A stretch of DNA of 64,000 bases from an uncultured Alphaproteobacteria bacterium (GTDB lineage Bacteria > Pseudomonadota > Alphaproteobacteria > Caulobacterales > Aquidulcibacteraceae). The stretch covers positions 4,920 through 68,919 of the forward strand of contig CADEEL010000009.1 of the NCBI GenBank assembly GCA_902826335.1. Direction: 5' to 3'. Positions 24,044-33,821 of this stretch are shown in pieces (position 1 is the first letter of the stretch; every line of letters starts with the position of its first letter). A program made the position numbers and the translations under genes. The notes beneath the pieces were generated by a model, which made no database searches, had not been told where the DNA came from, and saw only the letters and a program-made list of their open reading frames with translations.

Positions 24044-24495
24044 CAGGATGCGAAATCGTCGTGATCTGGCGGTCGCTGCGGACGCGCGAAGTGGCACACA
24101 TCGGCAGGGCCGTCATAGGTGAAGACGAACTCCTTGAGCACCGAGCGCCCAGTCAGCACACTGTAATTGATGCGCTCAATTTTCGGCGCAAAAAGCCGAT
24201 CCAATCGCTTGAAGCCAAGTTGCGGGATTTCGAGCATGCCCAGGAACACCGCGACCTGAATGGGACCGCCGACTGTGCCGATCGTGCGTTGGTCGATCTG
24301 GCGGAGCTTGAGCGCGTGGGCGATGCGATAATCTATGCAAGTGGCGGAGGCGCCTGTGTCGATCATCGCCCCGTGCTCAAGGAATGCGGGCACGCCGTCC
24401 GCGGGCGTCGCATTCGGTTCGCGGTGAATGATCACATCGATCACGATGCCTTCGATCGTGATGAGTGGGCCGGGCGCTTGCGAAAGCGTGTTCAC
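24043..24495 (-). CDS. Retropepsin-like aspartic protease
   Basis: The 150-residue single-domain protein has AMIDTGASATCI with the catalytic DTG at residues 46-48, the flap-like TVGGPIQVAVFLGMLEIP and YSVLTGRSVLKEFVFTYDG, which stands for the second hydrophobic loop of clan AA proteases. One DTG per chain means it should act as a dimer, as viral and bacterial retropepsins do. No signal peptide or membrane segment is seen, so it is probably cytoplasmic. It overlaps the upstream small gene and the downstream CMD gene by 3-4 nt each. Substrates are unknown. Confidence 0.85.
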   Translation of the reverse strand: MNTLSQAPGPLITIEGIVIDVIIHREPNATPADGVPAFLEHGAMIDTGASATCIDYRIAHALKLRQIDQRTIGTVGGPIQVAVFLGMLEIPQLGFKRLDRLFAPKIERINYSVLTGRSVLKEFVFTYDGPADVCHFARPQRPPDHDDFAS

Positions 24496-24731
24496 GCCGC
24501 CTCGACGACCACGAGCGGCACATGCGGAACATGCTCTTCCGTATGGCGGATCAGGAATTGCGCGTCGGGGAAATTGTCGAGCGCGAAAGTGGCGGCGGCG
24601 TCAAATTCCCTGAACGCGCCTTTGAATTCCGCGCTAATGAAGACAACCCAAGCCGCGCCGTGCTCCTGCAACAGGCGCGGCCGCTGCGCTTGAAACGCCG
24701 AGATCGTTTCGGACATGTCCAATTCAGCCAT
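24492..24731 (-). CDS. Small hypothetical protein upstream of the retropepsin
   Basis: This 79-residue protein (ATG 24731; an ATG 9 bp upstream is possible) has the pattern WVVFISAEFKGAFREFDAAATFALDNFPDAQFLIRHT, a short alpha/beta unit of the kind often encoded next to clan AA aspartic proteases and sometimes labelled DUF5678-like. I cannot assign a family with confidence. Its stop overlaps the retropepsin start, so production of the two is probably coupled; it could be a substrate, inhibitor or chaperone of the protease. AAGGG lies 9 nt before the chosen ATG. Confidence 0.65.
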   Translation of the reverse strand: MAELDMSETISAFQAQRPRLLQEHGAAWVVFISAEFKGAFREFDAAATFALDNFPDAQFLIRHTEEHVPHVPLVVVEAA

Positions 24732-24851
24732 GGCCCTCATCCCTTACGCCATCGACCTAGCTGAAGCGAGTCGTGCGCCGCGTCGCGGAAAGAGGGGGTT
24801 AATGGGGAAAGGCGAGTGTGTGTTACCCTTATCAGATTTCGCGCCTCATCT

Positions 24852-25054
24852 CCGTCATTCCCGACGCGCCCCCGGGTCCGGCCAAAGGCCGGCCCGAGGA
24901 TGAACTCCGCGCGATCCGGAACCCAGGGGATCGTCGAGCGCAAACCGCGCAACAGCTTTCGCCTTCCACCAACGCAACACCATCCAGCAGCGCGTTTGCG
25001 CCTGAGTTCCGGGCGCGGCCCCAAATCAAGTGTGGGGCCGCCCCGGAATGACGG
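24852..25054. repeat. Interspersed element with 10-bp inverted ends (MITE/REP-like)
   Basis: CCGTCATTCC at 24852-24861 is matched by GGAATGACGG at 25045-25054, delimiting about 203 bp. Inside are GGTCCGGCC-AAA-GGCCGGCCC (a nested palindrome) and blocks such as GATCCGGAACCCAGGGGATC. CCGTCATTCC...GGAATGACGG elements are a familiar kind of interspersed repeat in alphaproteobacteria. It fills the only gap longer than 300 bp without a gene (24741-25097); the rest of that gap shows nothing I recognise. Confidence 0.7.
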
Positions 25055-25097
25055 TGTGTGATGTTAGGTGCGAAAGAGTGTCACTCCCTCACCAGGA

Positions 25098-25826
25098 TCA
25101 AGGTGGGGCTGGAAGCCCGGAGAGTTGATCAATTCGTTTCCATTCCTGGAAACGAAGGAGCATTTCGTCTGACTTGTTCAAAATGAAAGTGCCGTGGATG
25201 TCGTTCTTGTACGCCCAGCCCACGAGGTGGTCCCAAATTCGACCAGCGTGTCCATTGAGGTCTGATAAGAGCAATTGCTGGGTCGCTTCGTCTTCAGAGA
25301 GCAAAACGCCCGCACCGGGAACTGGGTGGCCGCCAAACTCGCAATGATAGCCGTAGTCCTTGCTGCGGAACTTGCCTTGCGCCGCTTGTCTCAGTTTCGC
25401 TGGCCGGAAGAAGTCTTCGCGTATCTCGCGGTCGCTGCGTAGCCAGCGCTCTGCGTCGCCGTCACGTGTTTCGAAGGCCCAGGCCAAATATTCCACCTCA
25501 ACCAACTGCCTCAGCAGTGCCGCGCCAGCGTAAGGCCGCCCGCTGGTCAACAAATCCGCCGCTGCAGCAACAAGCTGGTTGGCGATGCGCAACAAAACCG
25601 AAACGCCCACAGCCTCGTCGCTGCCGTGGCCAAATGGAGATTTGCCGTCCTTTCGGTCGGAGCCGAAAATGTGTCCTGTTGCGTATATTTGGTTGCCGAC
25701 CTCAAGGAAGACCTGCGAGGCAAAGATCGCCACATCGTAACGTACTTTCGACTGCGATGGATCAGACGCATGCAACCGGATCGCTTGCTTGACCAGATCA
25801 GTTTGAGCGTTCGTCTGCGTGTTCAC
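25098..25826 (-). CDS. Hypothetical protein, possibly horizontally acquired
   Basis: I do not recognise this 242-residue protein. It begins Met-Asn-Thr-Gln (GTG start overlapping the uvrB stop as GTGA). It has a helical centre ([39 protein letters not shown]) followed by charged [20 protein letters not shown], with a soluble, helical look. Poorly characterised families such as DUF5677 have similar helical cores, but that is only a suggestion. The base composition looks less GC-rich and the codons more mixed than in neighbouring genes, and it lies beside an interspersed repeat, which suggests acquisition. Confidence 0.7.
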   Translation of the reverse strand: MNTQTNAQTDLVKQAIRLHASDPSQSKVRYDVAIFASQVFLEVGNQIYATGHIFGSDRKDGKSPFGHGSDEAVGVSVLLRIANQLVAAAADLLTSGRPYAGAALLRQLVEVEYLAWAFETRDGDAERWLRSDREIREDFFRPAKLRQAAQGKFRSKDYGYHCEFGGHPVPGAGVLLSEDEATQQLLLSDLNGHAGRIWDHLVGWAYKNDIHGTFILNKSDEMLLRFQEWKRIDQLSGLPAPP

Positions 25827-28099
25827 TTCGATCCCTTCCTCCTCCGCCCCCGAAACGCCCCCCGCCGCCCCGGCGTCGCCGTCTTCCCTGCGCCTTCGCG
25901 CACTTTCGCCTCCGCCGCTTCGCGCACATCCGCCTGCCGCGCCAGAGGATCATCCGCGATCAGCAGATCGGTTTCCTGCAAGCGCTTGATCTCATCGCGC
26001 AGGCGCGCGGCGGTTTCAAATTCGAGATCGCCCGCAGCTTCGCGCATCTGCTTTTCAAGGTCCGCAATGTAGGCCTTGAGATTGTGCCCGATGAGTGGCC
26101 CGGATATCGCCTTGCCCTTCGCGCCTTTGCCAAGCCGCTTGAAGCCCAGCGGATCGCCGGTGTCGACCGTCAGTGAATCCCGCTCATAAACGCTCTGCAT
26201 AATGTCCTGGATGCCGCGTTTGATCGATTGCGGCGTGATGCCGTGCGCTAGATTGTACGCCGCCTGCTTTTCGCGCCGGCGGCTGGTTTCCGCCAGCGCC
26301 CGCTCCATCGAGCCGGTGATGCGATCCGCATAGAGAATAACCTTGCCATCCACATTGCGCGCCGCGCGCCCGATCGTCTGCACCAGTGAGGTTTCGCTGC
26401 GCAGAAAGCCTTCCTTGTCCGCGTCGAGAATAGCCACCAGCCCGCATTCGGGAATGTCGAGCCCTTCGCGCAGCAGATTGATGCCGACCAGCACATCGAA
26501 CACGCCAAGGCGCAGGTCTCGGATGATCTCAATGCGCTCGACCGTGTCGATGTCGGAGTGCATATAGCGCACGCGCATGCCTTGCTCGTGCATATATTCG
26601 GTCAAATCCTCGGCCATGCGCTTCGTCAGCACCGTCACCAGCGTTCTCAATCCGGCCTTGGCCGCGTCCTTCGCCTCGGCGATCACGTCATCGACTTGGC
26701 TCGCGCCTTGCTCCGAAACCGGACGAATCTCCACCGGCGGATCGATGAGGCCGGTCGGCCGGATGACTTGCTCGACGAAGACGCCCCCCGTGCGCTCCAG
26801 CTCCCACGGGCCGGGCGTGGCGGAGACATGCACGGTCTGCGGCCGCATCGCCTCCCATTCCTCGAACTTCAAGGGCCGGTTGTCCAAGCAGGAGGGCAGG
26901 CGGAAGCCGTATTCGCTGAGCGTGCGCTTGCGGTTGAAATCGCCTTTGTACATCGCGCCGATCTGCGGGATCGTCACATGGCTCTCATCGGCGAAGATGA
27001 GCGCGTTGTCCGGCACATATTCAAACAGCGTCGGCGGCGGTTCGCCCGGCTTGCGCCCGGTGAGGTAGCGCGAATAATTCTCGATGCCCGGGCACGAGCC
27101 CACCGCCATCATGGATTCAAGATCGAAGAGCGTGCGCTGCTCCAGCCGCTGCGCTTCCAGGAGCCGCCCTTCGGCGCGGAACCAGGCGAGGCGCTCGGCC
27201 AACTCCGTGCGGATTTGATCGACCGCCTGCTGCAGCGTGAGTTTCGGCGTCACGTAATGGGAATTGGCGTAGAGCTTCACCGCCTCCATCTCGCCCGCGC
27301 GCTTGCCGGTGAGTGGGTCGAACTCGGTGATCGTCTCGATTTCGTCGCCGAAGAAGGAAAAGCGCCAGGCCCGATCCTCCAAGTGCGCGGGATAGACTTC
27401 AACATTATCCCCGCGCACGCGGATCATGCCCCGCGAAAAATCATTCTCGTTGCGCTTGTAATGCAGCGCGATGAGATTGCGAATGAGCTCCTGTTGCCCA
27501 TACGCTTCGCCTCGCTTCACGGTGAACGTCATCGACGTATAAGTCTCGACCGAACCAATCCCGTATATGCACGAGACGGAGGCCACGATGATCACATCGT
27601 CCCGCTCCAGGATCGCGCGCGTCGCCGAATGGCGCATGCGATCGATCTGCTCGTTGATGTTGGATTCCTTCTCGATATATGTGTCCGTACGCGGAACATA
27701 AGCTTCCGGCTGGTAATAATCATAGTACGATACGAAGTACTCGACGGCGTTTTCCGGAAAGAAGCTCTTGAATTCCCCATAGAGTTGGGCCGCCAGCGTC
27801 TTATTGGGCGCGAGCACGAGGGCAGGGCGCTGCACCGTCTCGATCACCTTGGCCATGGTGAAGGTTTTTCCAGAACCCGTGACGCCCAGCAGCACCTGAT
27901 CGCGCTCCCCGCGATCCGCAGCGGACACCAACTCCGCGATCGCCTGGGGCTGATCGCCCGCCGGCTCATACTCGCTGACCAGCTTGAAGCGCCGCCCGCC
28001 TTCCAGTTTCTCCCAGCCGCGCTCGGGCCGATGCGGCGTCCAGATCGCGGCGGCGCGGTCGAACACGGCGTTGGCGTCGGGGGGTGCGGAACGGGCCAT
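25823..28099 (-). CDS. uvrB: Excinuclease ABC subunit B
   Basis: UvrB verifies DNA damage with UvrA and then recruits UvrC. The 758-residue helicase-like protein has Walker [16 protein letters not shown], the beta-hairpin region ([20 protein letters not shown]) that inserts between the strands, the DEAD-like box [13 protein letters not shown], motif [11 protein letters not shown] and the C-terminal UVR domain ([20 protein letters not shown]) that docks on UvrC. The last 40 residues are a basic Gly/Arg-rich tail. ATG 28099 is preferred over a GTG 6 bp upstream. The partner uvrC lies at 16517-18517. Confidence 0.98.
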   Translation of the reverse strand: MARSAPPDANAVFDRAAAIWTPHRPERGWEKLEGGRRFKLVSEYEPAGDQPQAIAELVSAADRGERDQVLLGVTGSGKTFTMAKVIETVQRPALVLAPNKTLAAQLYGEFKSFFPENAVEYFVSYYDYYQPEAYVPRTDTYIEKESNINEQIDRMRHSATRAILERDDVIIVASVSCIYGIGSVETYTSMTFTVKRGEAYGQQELIRNLIALHYKRNENDFSRGMIRVRGDNVEVYPAHLEDRAWRFSFFGDEIETITEFDPLTGKRAGEMEAVKLYANSHYVTPKLTLQQAVDQIRTELAERLAWFRAEGRLLEAQRLEQRTLFDLESMMAVGSCPGIENYSRYLTGRKPGEPPPTLFEYVPDNALIFADESHVTIPQIGAMYKGDFNRKRTLSEYGFRLPSCLDNRPLKFEEWEAMRPQTVHVSATPGPWELERTGGVFVEQVIRPTGLIDPPVEIRPVSEQGASQVDDVIAEAKDAAKAGLRTLVTVLTKRMAEDLTEYMHEQGMRVRYMHSDIDTVERIEIIRDLRLGVFDVLVGINLLREGLDIPECGLVAILDADKEGFLRSETSLVQTIGRAARNVDGKVILYADRITGSMERALAETSRRREKQAAYNLAHGITPQSIKRGIQDIMQSVYERDSLTVDTGDPLGFKRLGKGAKGKAISGPLIGHNLKAYIADLEKQMREAAGDLEFETAARLRDEIKRLQETDLLIADDPLARQADVREAAEAKVREGAGKTATPGRRGAFRGRRRKGSK

Positions 28100-28176
28100 G
28101 AACACAAACCTAGGCGCCCGCGCGCGCTTTGGCTAGGTTGAGCGCGCGGCGACGCGTCGGCGGCGAGGGTGAACTC

Positions 28177-30102
28177 ATGCGGATCATGGTGACGATGGCG
28201 GCGGTGTGCTTGTTGGCGGCGAGCGCGTTGGCGCAACCGGCCGCGCCGCCCGCGCGCATCGAACGCGGCGCGCTGCTCGTGGAAAACGTGCCGGAAACGC
28301 CGCCCGCCGTGCGCGAGCGCCTGCGCCAATATGTCAATGCGCGCACGGCGAGTTTCCAGGACTGGCAGCCCGACGGCGCCATGCTGGTGCTGACACGCTT
28401 TGGCGGCACCAATCAGGTGCACCGCGTCGCCGCGCCCATGGGCGCGCGCGCGCAGCTCACTTTCTACGACGAGCGCGTCACCGGCACGCAGACACGCAAC
28501 GGCGCGGCGTCGTTTTTCTTTTCACGCGATGTCGGCGGCGATGAACGCTTCCAGGGTTTTTTGAGCGATCCGGGAACCGGCCGCGCCACGCAATTCACCG
28601 AGCCCGGCACGCGCAACGAAAATCTCGTCCAAAGCCGGGACGGGCGCTTGATCGCTTGGTCCTTGGCGCCGGCGGATTCGCCGAACTACGATATTTTTAT
28701 CGCCGACCCGCAAAACGCAGCGTCGCGCCGGCTTGCGCTTCATGGCGAGGGCGCGGTCGGCCCCATCGATTTTTCACCCGATGGGCGCACGCTGCTGATC
28801 GGGCGGTATGTCTCGATCGCGCGCTCGCGGCGGTTTCTCTTGGATGTGGTCTCGGGCGCGCTGCGCGAACTGACGCCTGATCTTGAAGTCGCTTATGGCG
28901 GCGGCGAATTCACACCGGACGGACGCGCCGTCATTCTGTTGAGCGATGAAGGCTCGCAATTCGTCGGCCTCGTGCGCCTCGACATCGCGACCGGCGCGCG
29001 CACATTCCTGACGCCCGGATTGAATTGGGATGTCGAGGAGTTCGATGTGTCGCCCGATGGGCGCACGATCGCTTATGTGGTCAATGAGGCGGGCCAGTCG
29101 CGGCTTCGCCTGATGGACGCGCGCGCAGGGCGCGCACGCCCCGCGCCCGATCTGCCGGCCGGCGTGGTTTATGGCGTGCGCTTCGATCCGCGCGGCGCGC
29201 GCATCGGATTTACGTTGAACAGCGCGACCGCGCCGGGCGACGCCTATTCATTTGATCTGCGCACGCGCGCCTTGACCCGCTGGACGCAGAGCGAAGTCGG
29301 CGGCCTCGATCCCGTCGGTTTCGTGACGCCTGAACTTGTTTCATGGACGAGCTTCGATGGCCGCGCCATCAGCGGTTTCTATTATCGTCCGCGTACAGAG
29401 GGCCCACATCCCATTATCGTCAACATCCATGGCGGCCCGGAATCGCAGGCCCGCCCGACCTTTTCCTCCACCATCCAATATTGGGTGAATGAGCTGGGCG
29501 TCGCGGTGATCACGCCAAACGTGCGCGGCTCCTCCGGCTACGGGCGCGATTTCCTGGCGCTCGACAATGGCGAGCGGCGTGAGGATTCGGTGCGGGATAT
29601 TGGCGCATTGCTGGATTGGGTCGCTGCGCGGGACGAACTCGATGATCGCCGCGTCCTCGTCTATGGCGGTTCCTACGGCGGCTACATGGTGCTGGCGTCG
29701 ATGACGCACTATAATGAGCGTCTCGCTGGCGCGGTCGATATCGTCGGCATTTCGAACTTCGTCACCTTCCTTGAGAACACCAGCGGCTATCGCCGCGATC
29801 TGCGCCGCGCCGAATATGGCGATGAACGCGACCCGGCCATGCGCGCGACTCTGACGCGCATCTCGCCGCTCACCAATGTCGCCCGCATCACCCGGCCGAT
29901 GTTCATCGTGCACGGCGCCAACGATCCGCGTGTGCCCGCGAGCGAGGCCGAGCAGGTGCTCGCCGCCGTGCGCGCCAATGGGGGAGAGGCCTGGCTCATG
30001 CTGGCGCGCAATGAAGGCCACGGCTTCCAACGCCGCGAAAACCAGGAAGCCCAGCGCGAGGCCGAAACGCTCTTCTTTCAACGGGTGCTGAGATTGAACT
30101 GA
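28177..30102 (+). CDS. S9 family (prolyl oligopeptidase-type) peptidase, secreted
   Basis: The 641-residue precursor has a signal peptide (RIMVTMAAVCLLAASALA-Q), a seven-bladed beta-propeller of WD/TolB-like repeats (DPQNAASRRLALHGEGAVG, PIDFSPDGRTLLIGRYVS, FDVSPDGRTIAYVV) and a C-terminal alpha/beta hydrolase domain. The nucleophile Ser lies in YGGSYGGYM, the acid Asp in VHGANDPRVP and the His in NEGHGF. It probably cleaves short peptides in the periplasm. ATG 28177 starts the signal peptide. It is divergent from uvrB. Confidence 0.93.
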   Translation: MRIMVTMAAVCLLAASALAQPAAPPARIERGALLVENVPETPPAVRERLRQYVNARTASFQDWQPDGAMLVLTRFGGTNQVHRVAAPMGARAQLTFYDERVTGTQTRNGAASFFFSRDVGGDERFQGFLSDPGTGRATQFTEPGTRNENLVQSRDGRLIAWSLAPADSPNYDIFIADPQNAASRRLALHGEGAVGPIDFSPDGRTLLIGRYVSIARSRRFLLDVVSGALRELTPDLEVAYGGGEFTPDGRAVILLSDEGSQFVGLVRLDIATGARTFLTPGLNWDVEEFDVSPDGRTIAYVVNEAGQSRLRLMDARAGRARPAPDLPAGVVYGVRFDPRGARIGFTLNSATAPGDAYSFDLRTRALTRWTQSEVGGLDPVGFVTPELVSWTSFDGRAISGFYYRPRTEGPHPIIVNIHGGPESQARPTFSSTIQYWVNELGVAVITPNVRGSSGYGRDFLALDNGERREDSVRDIGALLDWVAARDELDDRRVLVYGGSYGGYMVLASMTHYNERLAGAVDIVGISNFVTFLENTSGYRRDLRRAEYGDERDPAMRATLTRISPLTNVARITRPMFIVHGANDPRVPASEAEQVLAAVRANGGEAWLMLARNEGHGFQRRENQEAQREAETLFFQRVLRLN

Positions 30103-30153
30103 TCCGGCGCGTGTCGATTGAGCAATTCTCGGATCTCACCTACTGGTATCGTC

Positions 30154-31407
30154 ATGTCTGAACAATCCGTTGCAAAACCCAAGCTCGTCGCGGTCCCCGC
30201 CGCCTTGCCCGTCACTTATGAGGATATCCTCGCCGCCGAACAGCGCATCGCCGGCAAGGTTGAGCGCACGCCGATGCGCCTGTCGCGCACGCTCTCGGAA
30301 ATCACCGGCGCCGAAGTCTGGATCAAGTTCGAGAATCTGCAATTCACCGCCTCCTTCAAGGAGCGCGGCGCCTGGAACAAGCTTTCGCAGCTGACGGAGG
30401 CCGAACGCCGCGCCGGCGTCATCGCCATTTCCGCCGGCAATCACGCCCAGGGCGTCGCTTACAACGCCCAGCGCCTTGGCATTCCCTCCACCATCGTCAT
30501 GCCGATCGGCACGCCGTTCGTGAAGGTGGAGCATACGCGCAAGCATGGCGCGCGCGTGCTGCTGCATGGCGAGACCATGGCCGAGGCCTTCACCTATGGC
30601 TATCAGGTCAAGGAGCGCGAGGGGCTGACGCTCGTGCACCCGTTCGACGATCCGGCCATCATCGCCGGCCAGGGCACCATCGCGCGCGAAATGCTTGAAA
30701 AAGCGCCCGATCTCGATCTGCTGCTCATTCCGGTCGGCGGAGGCGGGCTCATTTCCGGCAACGCCATCGCCGCCAAGCATCTGAAACCGAACATCGAGAT
30801 CATCGGCGTCGAAGCGCGTATGTATCCCTCGCTGCATGCCGAGATGCGGGGGGAGGAGCCGGTCGTCGGCGGCCAGACCATCGCCGAGGGCATCGCGGTC
30901 AAGCAGGTCGGCCGGCTCAACCTCGAAATCTGCCGGGCGCTGGTCAGCGATGTCGTCCTCGTCGATGAACCACACTTGGAGCAGGCCATCTCGCTCTTCG
31001 CGAATGTTGAAAAGACGATCGCCGAGGGTGCGGGCGCTGCGGGCCTCGCCGCGCTCTTGGCGCACCCGGCGCGCTTCGCCGGCAAGAAGGTCGGCGTCAT
31101 TCTCTGCGGCGGCAACATCGACGCACGCCTCTTGGCTTCGGTGCTGACGCGCGGCCTGGTGCGCGAGGGGCGGATCTCGTCGCTTCGCCTGGTTGGGGAT
31201 GATCGCCCCGGCCTGCTCGCGCGCGTCTCGAAAGTGATCGGCGATCTCGGGGCCAACATCATCGACGTGGCCCACAATCGCCTCGCGCTCGATGTGCCGG
31301 CCAAGGGCGCCGAGTTCGACATCATGATCGAAACGCGGGACGCCCAGCACACGCAGGAAATCGTCGATGGGCTCGCGGCGAATGGTTACCCGCCGCGCAG
31401 GCTTTAG
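30154..31407 (+). CDS. ilvA: Threonine ammonia-lyase (threonine dehydratase) with ACT domain
   Basis: This PLP enzyme deaminates threonine to 2-oxobutanoate, the entry to isoleucine synthesis. The 417 residues contain the PLP lysine in TASFKERGAWNKL, the phosphate-binding GGGGLISG and ISAGNHAQGVAYNAQ, and a short C-terminal ACT-like domain (SLRLVGDDRPGLLARVSKVI). One ACT-like domain makes it shorter than biosynthetic IlvA of E. coli (514 aa) and closer to the short form found in many alphaproteobacteria. ATG 30154 is chosen because the alignment-like start VTYEDILAAEQRI follows. Confidence 0.93.
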   Translation: MSEQSVAKPKLVAVPAALPVTYEDILAAEQRIAGKVERTPMRLSRTLSEITGAEVWIKFENLQFTASFKERGAWNKLSQLTEAERRAGVIAISAGNHAQGVAYNAQRLGIPSTIVMPIGTPFVKVEHTRKHGARVLLHGETMAEAFTYGYQVKEREGLTLVHPFDDPAIIAGQGTIAREMLEKAPDLDLLLIPVGGGGLISGNAIAAKHLKPNIEIIGVEARMYPSLHAEMRGEEPVVGGQTIAEGIAVKQVGRLNLEICRALVSDVVLVDEPHLEQAISLFANVEKTIAEGAGAAGLAALLAHPARFAGKKVGVILCGGNIDARLLASVLTRGLVREGRISSLRLVGDDRPGLLARVSKVIGDLGANIIDVAHNRLALDVPAKGAEFDIMIETRDAQHTQEIVDGLAANGYPPRRL

Positions 31408-31549
31408 CCGGCCTGAGGCGCTCGCGCGGCGCAAATGTGACGTTTTCGGGAAGCGGGTGACCGGGCCATGAAGGCGTGGTAATGCCTGCGCCGTGAGGGC
31501 TATCGGCGGGTCGGGCTTTTGGGGCCGTCCGCCCCCCAAGGAGCGGGAA

Positions 31550-32503
31550 ATGGGCCAATTCTTCAAAATGTTAAGTGTGGCTGTTGGGGCGACGGCGGCT
31601 TTGGCCGGCGCCGCTGTGGCGCAGCCGAATCGGGATCGCGGCCGGGACCTTGATCGCGACGAACCGGTCGTGGTGCCGACTTGCACCCGCAGCCTCGGCT
31701 CGATCACCATGGTCGATGGCGATCGGGATGGCTGGCGCGCTTACAATCTTTCCTCGCCGCAAACCATGCTGCGCGTCGTGGTGCAGCGCTCGCGCTGTTT
31801 CACCATCGTGGAGCGCGGGATCGGCATGGATGTGGCGCAAGGCGAACGCAATCTCGCCGCCGGCGGCGATCTCCAGCGCGGTCAGAATATGGGCCGTGGG
31901 CAGATGCGCGCGGCCGATTATGTGCTGATCGCGGAAGTCGCGGCGCAGGATAACAATGCCGGCGGCGGCGCTGTCGGCGGCATCATCGGCGGCCTGATCG
32001 GCGGCACGGCTGGCGCCATCGCCAGCGGCATTCGCGTGCAACGGCAAGAAGCGCAAGCTGTCTTGTCGCTGACGAACGTACGCACCACGGAAACCGTCGC
32101 GGTCACTGAAGGCCGCGCCCAGAACCGCAACATCGGCTGGGGCGCCGGCGCCGGCACCATCGGCACGACAGGCTTCGGCGGCGCGGTCGGCGGCGGCTGG
32201 GAAGATACGGACATCGGCCGCGTCGTCTCCGCGGCGTTCGTTGACGCCTATGCGCAACTGGTCACCCAATTGGGCGGCCTCGATCCGAATGCGACCACGA
32301 CAGCGCCGCCGCGCGCCTTCGTGACGCGTCAACAGGCCAATCTGCGCGCCAGCCCATCGACCAATGCGCGCGTCGTGCGCACATTGCCGCCGGGCTCGAT
32401 GGTGCATCCCTCCGGCGCTCAGCAGGGCCTCTGGTGGGAAGTGTTCGACGAGAACGACAATTCGGGCTGGATCCGCAACGATCTGCTCGAACCGATGCGC
32501 TGA
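31550..32503 (+). CDS. CsgG-family secreted protein with C-terminal SH3-like domain
   Basis: The 317-residue precursor has a signal peptide (MLSVAVGATAALAGAAVA-Q), then a region resembling CsgG/curli assembly or holdfast-anchor (HfaB) proteins: SSPQTMLRVVVQRSRCFTIVERG, AADYVLIAEVAAQD and a Gly-rich segment GGAVGGIIGGLIGGTAGAIA, with LSLTNVRTTETVAVTEGRAQ. The last 70 residues are an SH3b-type domain (VTRQQANLRASPSTNARVVR, GLWWEVFDENDNSGWIRNDLL), a cell-wall or peptide-binding fold. AAGGAG precedes ATG 31550. It may be an envelope lipid- or protein-binding factor; the exact role is unknown. A strong terminator follows. Confidence 0.85.
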   Translation: MGQFFKMLSVAVGATAALAGAAVAQPNRDRGRDLDRDEPVVVPTCTRSLGSITMVDGDRDGWRAYNLSSPQTMLRVVVQRSRCFTIVERGIGMDVAQGERNLAAGGDLQRGQNMGRGQMRAADYVLIAEVAAQDNNAGGGAVGGIIGGLIGGTAGAIASGIRVQRQEAQAVLSLTNVRTTETVAVTEGRAQNRNIGWGAGAGTIGTTGFGGAVGGGWEDTDIGRVVSAAFVDAYAQLVTQLGGLDPNATTTAPPRAFVTRQQANLRASPSTNARVVRTLPPGSMVHPSGAQQGLWWEVFDENDNSGWIRNDLLEPMR

Positions 32504-32526
32504 GCGCATAGGCGTTGCAAAGCTCA

Positions 32527-32562
32527 ACCGGCGGCGTCCTCATGCGCCGCCGGTTTTGTTTT
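32527..32562 (+). terminator. Rho-independent terminator after the CsgG/SH3 gene
   Basis: ACCGGCGGCG (32527-32536), loop TCCTCATG, then CGCCGCCGGT (32545-32554) and TTTGTTTT. It is a perfect 10-bp stem with a T-rich tail, 24 bp after the stop codon. Confidence 0.92.
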
Positions 32563-32592
32563 GGGCGCCGTTTGGCGAACAGGGAATAGAAC

Positions 32593-33264
32593 GTGACCAC
32601 GCCCAAACTCTATATCGGCAACAAGAACTACTCGTCCTGGTCGATGCGGCCCTGGCTGGCGCTGCGCTGGGGCGGCGTTGCGTTTGAGGAATTTGTCATC
32701 CCGTTGGGCGGCGAGGGGTACGGGAAGTCCAAGATCGAGGAGATCGTCGCCATCTCGCCGAGCGGGCGTGTGCCGGCGCTACATGTGGATGGCTTGGTCA
32801 TCAATGACTCGCTCGCCATTTGCGAATGGGCCAACGAAGCCGCGCCCGACGCGCGCCTGTGGCCCGAAGCGCCCGCGGCGCGGGCCCTGGGGCGCGCAGC
32901 CGTCGCGGAAATGCATGCGGGTTTCGCCGCTTTGCGGCGGGATATGTCGATGAACATTCGCCGCCGTCTGCCCGCGCCGCCGGCGTGGCCTGACGATACG
33001 CGCGCCGATCTCGTTCGCCTGTTCGAGCTGTGGGCGGCCTTGCTCGATCGCTTCGGCGGCCCGTGGTTGGTCGGATCGCGCAGCATCGCGGATGCGATGT
33101 ACGCACCCGTCGTCACGCGCCTGCGCACCTATGCGGTGGAGACGCCGCCGCCCCTGCGCGCCTATTGCGAGACGGTGCTGAACGATCCTGATGTCCGCGC
33201 ATGGGAGGCGGCCGCCAGCGCGGAGCCGTGGACGATCCCGCAAGCCGACGGCCTCTACGCATGA
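32593..33264 (+). CDS. Glutathione S-transferase family protein
   Basis: The 223-residue protein has a thioredoxin-like N-terminal domain (LYIGNKNYSSWSMRPWLALR with a Ser-Ser active-site region, then ISPSGRVPALHVDGLVINDSLAICEWANE) and an all-helical C-terminal domain. The start MTTPKLYIGNKNYSSWSMRPWL is that of a common bacterial GST subfamily. It probably conjugates or isomerises small electrophiles; the substrate is not predictable. It starts with GTG at 32593. Its stop overlaps the following FKBP lipoprotein start (ATGA at 33261-33264). Confidence 0.92.
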   Translation: MTTPKLYIGNKNYSSWSMRPWLALRWGGVAFEEFVIPLGGEGYGKSKIEEIVAISPSGRVPALHVDGLVINDSLAICEWANEAAPDARLWPEAPAARALGRAAVAEMHAGFAALRRDMSMNIRRRLPAPPAWPDDTRADLVRLFELWAALLDRFGGPWLVGSRSIADAMYAPVVTRLRTYAVETPPPLRAYCETVLNDPDVRAWEAAASAEPWTIPQADGLYA

Positions 33265-33821
33265 CCTATCGGCTCGCAATCGTCGCGATCCTCGCCGTTA
33301 CGCTTGCGGCGTGTGAACGCGAATCCGGCGTGATGAACGAGATCGCCCGCGCCGAACAAGAAGGCAAAGCCCGCGCGGGCGCGAGCGTCGCCGAGTCCGC
33401 CGCATTTCTTACTCGCCAGCGCGCGCGCGCGGGCGTGCGCGCCACCGCGTCCGGCCTTCTCTACGAAATCACACGTGCATCCACCGCGCCGAACTTGCCC
33501 AGCCCGCCCGCGAACGCGCAGGTGCTCGTTCACTATGAGGGGCGCCTTCCCAATGGCGATGTCTTCGACTCGTCATTCGAGCGCGGCGAACCAGTCGAGT
33601 TCCCCATTGGCGGCGTTGTTCCAGGCTTCGCCGAAGCGCTGCGTCTGATGCGCCCAGGCGATGAGCTGATCGCCTATCTGCCGGCGAATTTGGGCTACGG
33701 CGCCGAGGGCGCGCCGCCCGATATTCCGCCAAATTCGGCGCTGCAATTTCGTATTGTATTGTTGGCATGGGGCACGGCCGACGGCCGCATCGTCGCCGCC
33801 CCGGGACTGGAGACACGCTGA
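33261..33821 (+). CDS. FKBP-type peptidyl-prolyl isomerase lipoprotein 1
   Basis: The 186-residue precursor starts with a short signal and lipobox LAAC (Cys18), so it is a probable lipoprotein. A helical linker (residues about 20-65, EQEGKARAGASVAESAAFLT) leads to an FKBP domain: VLVHYEGRLPNGDVFDSSFE, EFPIGGVVPGFAEALRLMRPG and YGAEGAPPDIPPNSALQFRI. The Trp that lines the proline pocket in FKBP12 (the IRGW position) is Phe here (VPGFAEA). It overlaps the GST gene upstream and touches the second FKBP gene downstream (TGATG), a tandem foldase pair. Confidence 0.92.
   Translation: MTYRLAIVAILAVTLAACERESGVMNEIARAEQEGKARAGASVAESAAFLTRQRARAGVRATASGLLYEITRASTAPNLPSPPANAQVLVHYEGRLPNGDVFDSSFERGEPVEFPIGGVVPGFAEALRLMRPGDELIAYLPANLGYGAEGAPPDIPPNSALQFRIVLLAWGTADGRIVAAPGLETR

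Noticed and set aside
26558-28141. 527-codon plus-strand frame opposite uvrB
   Set aside because: Antisense to uvrB; repeated charged residues without motif, typical of a complementary reading frame of a GC-rich gene.
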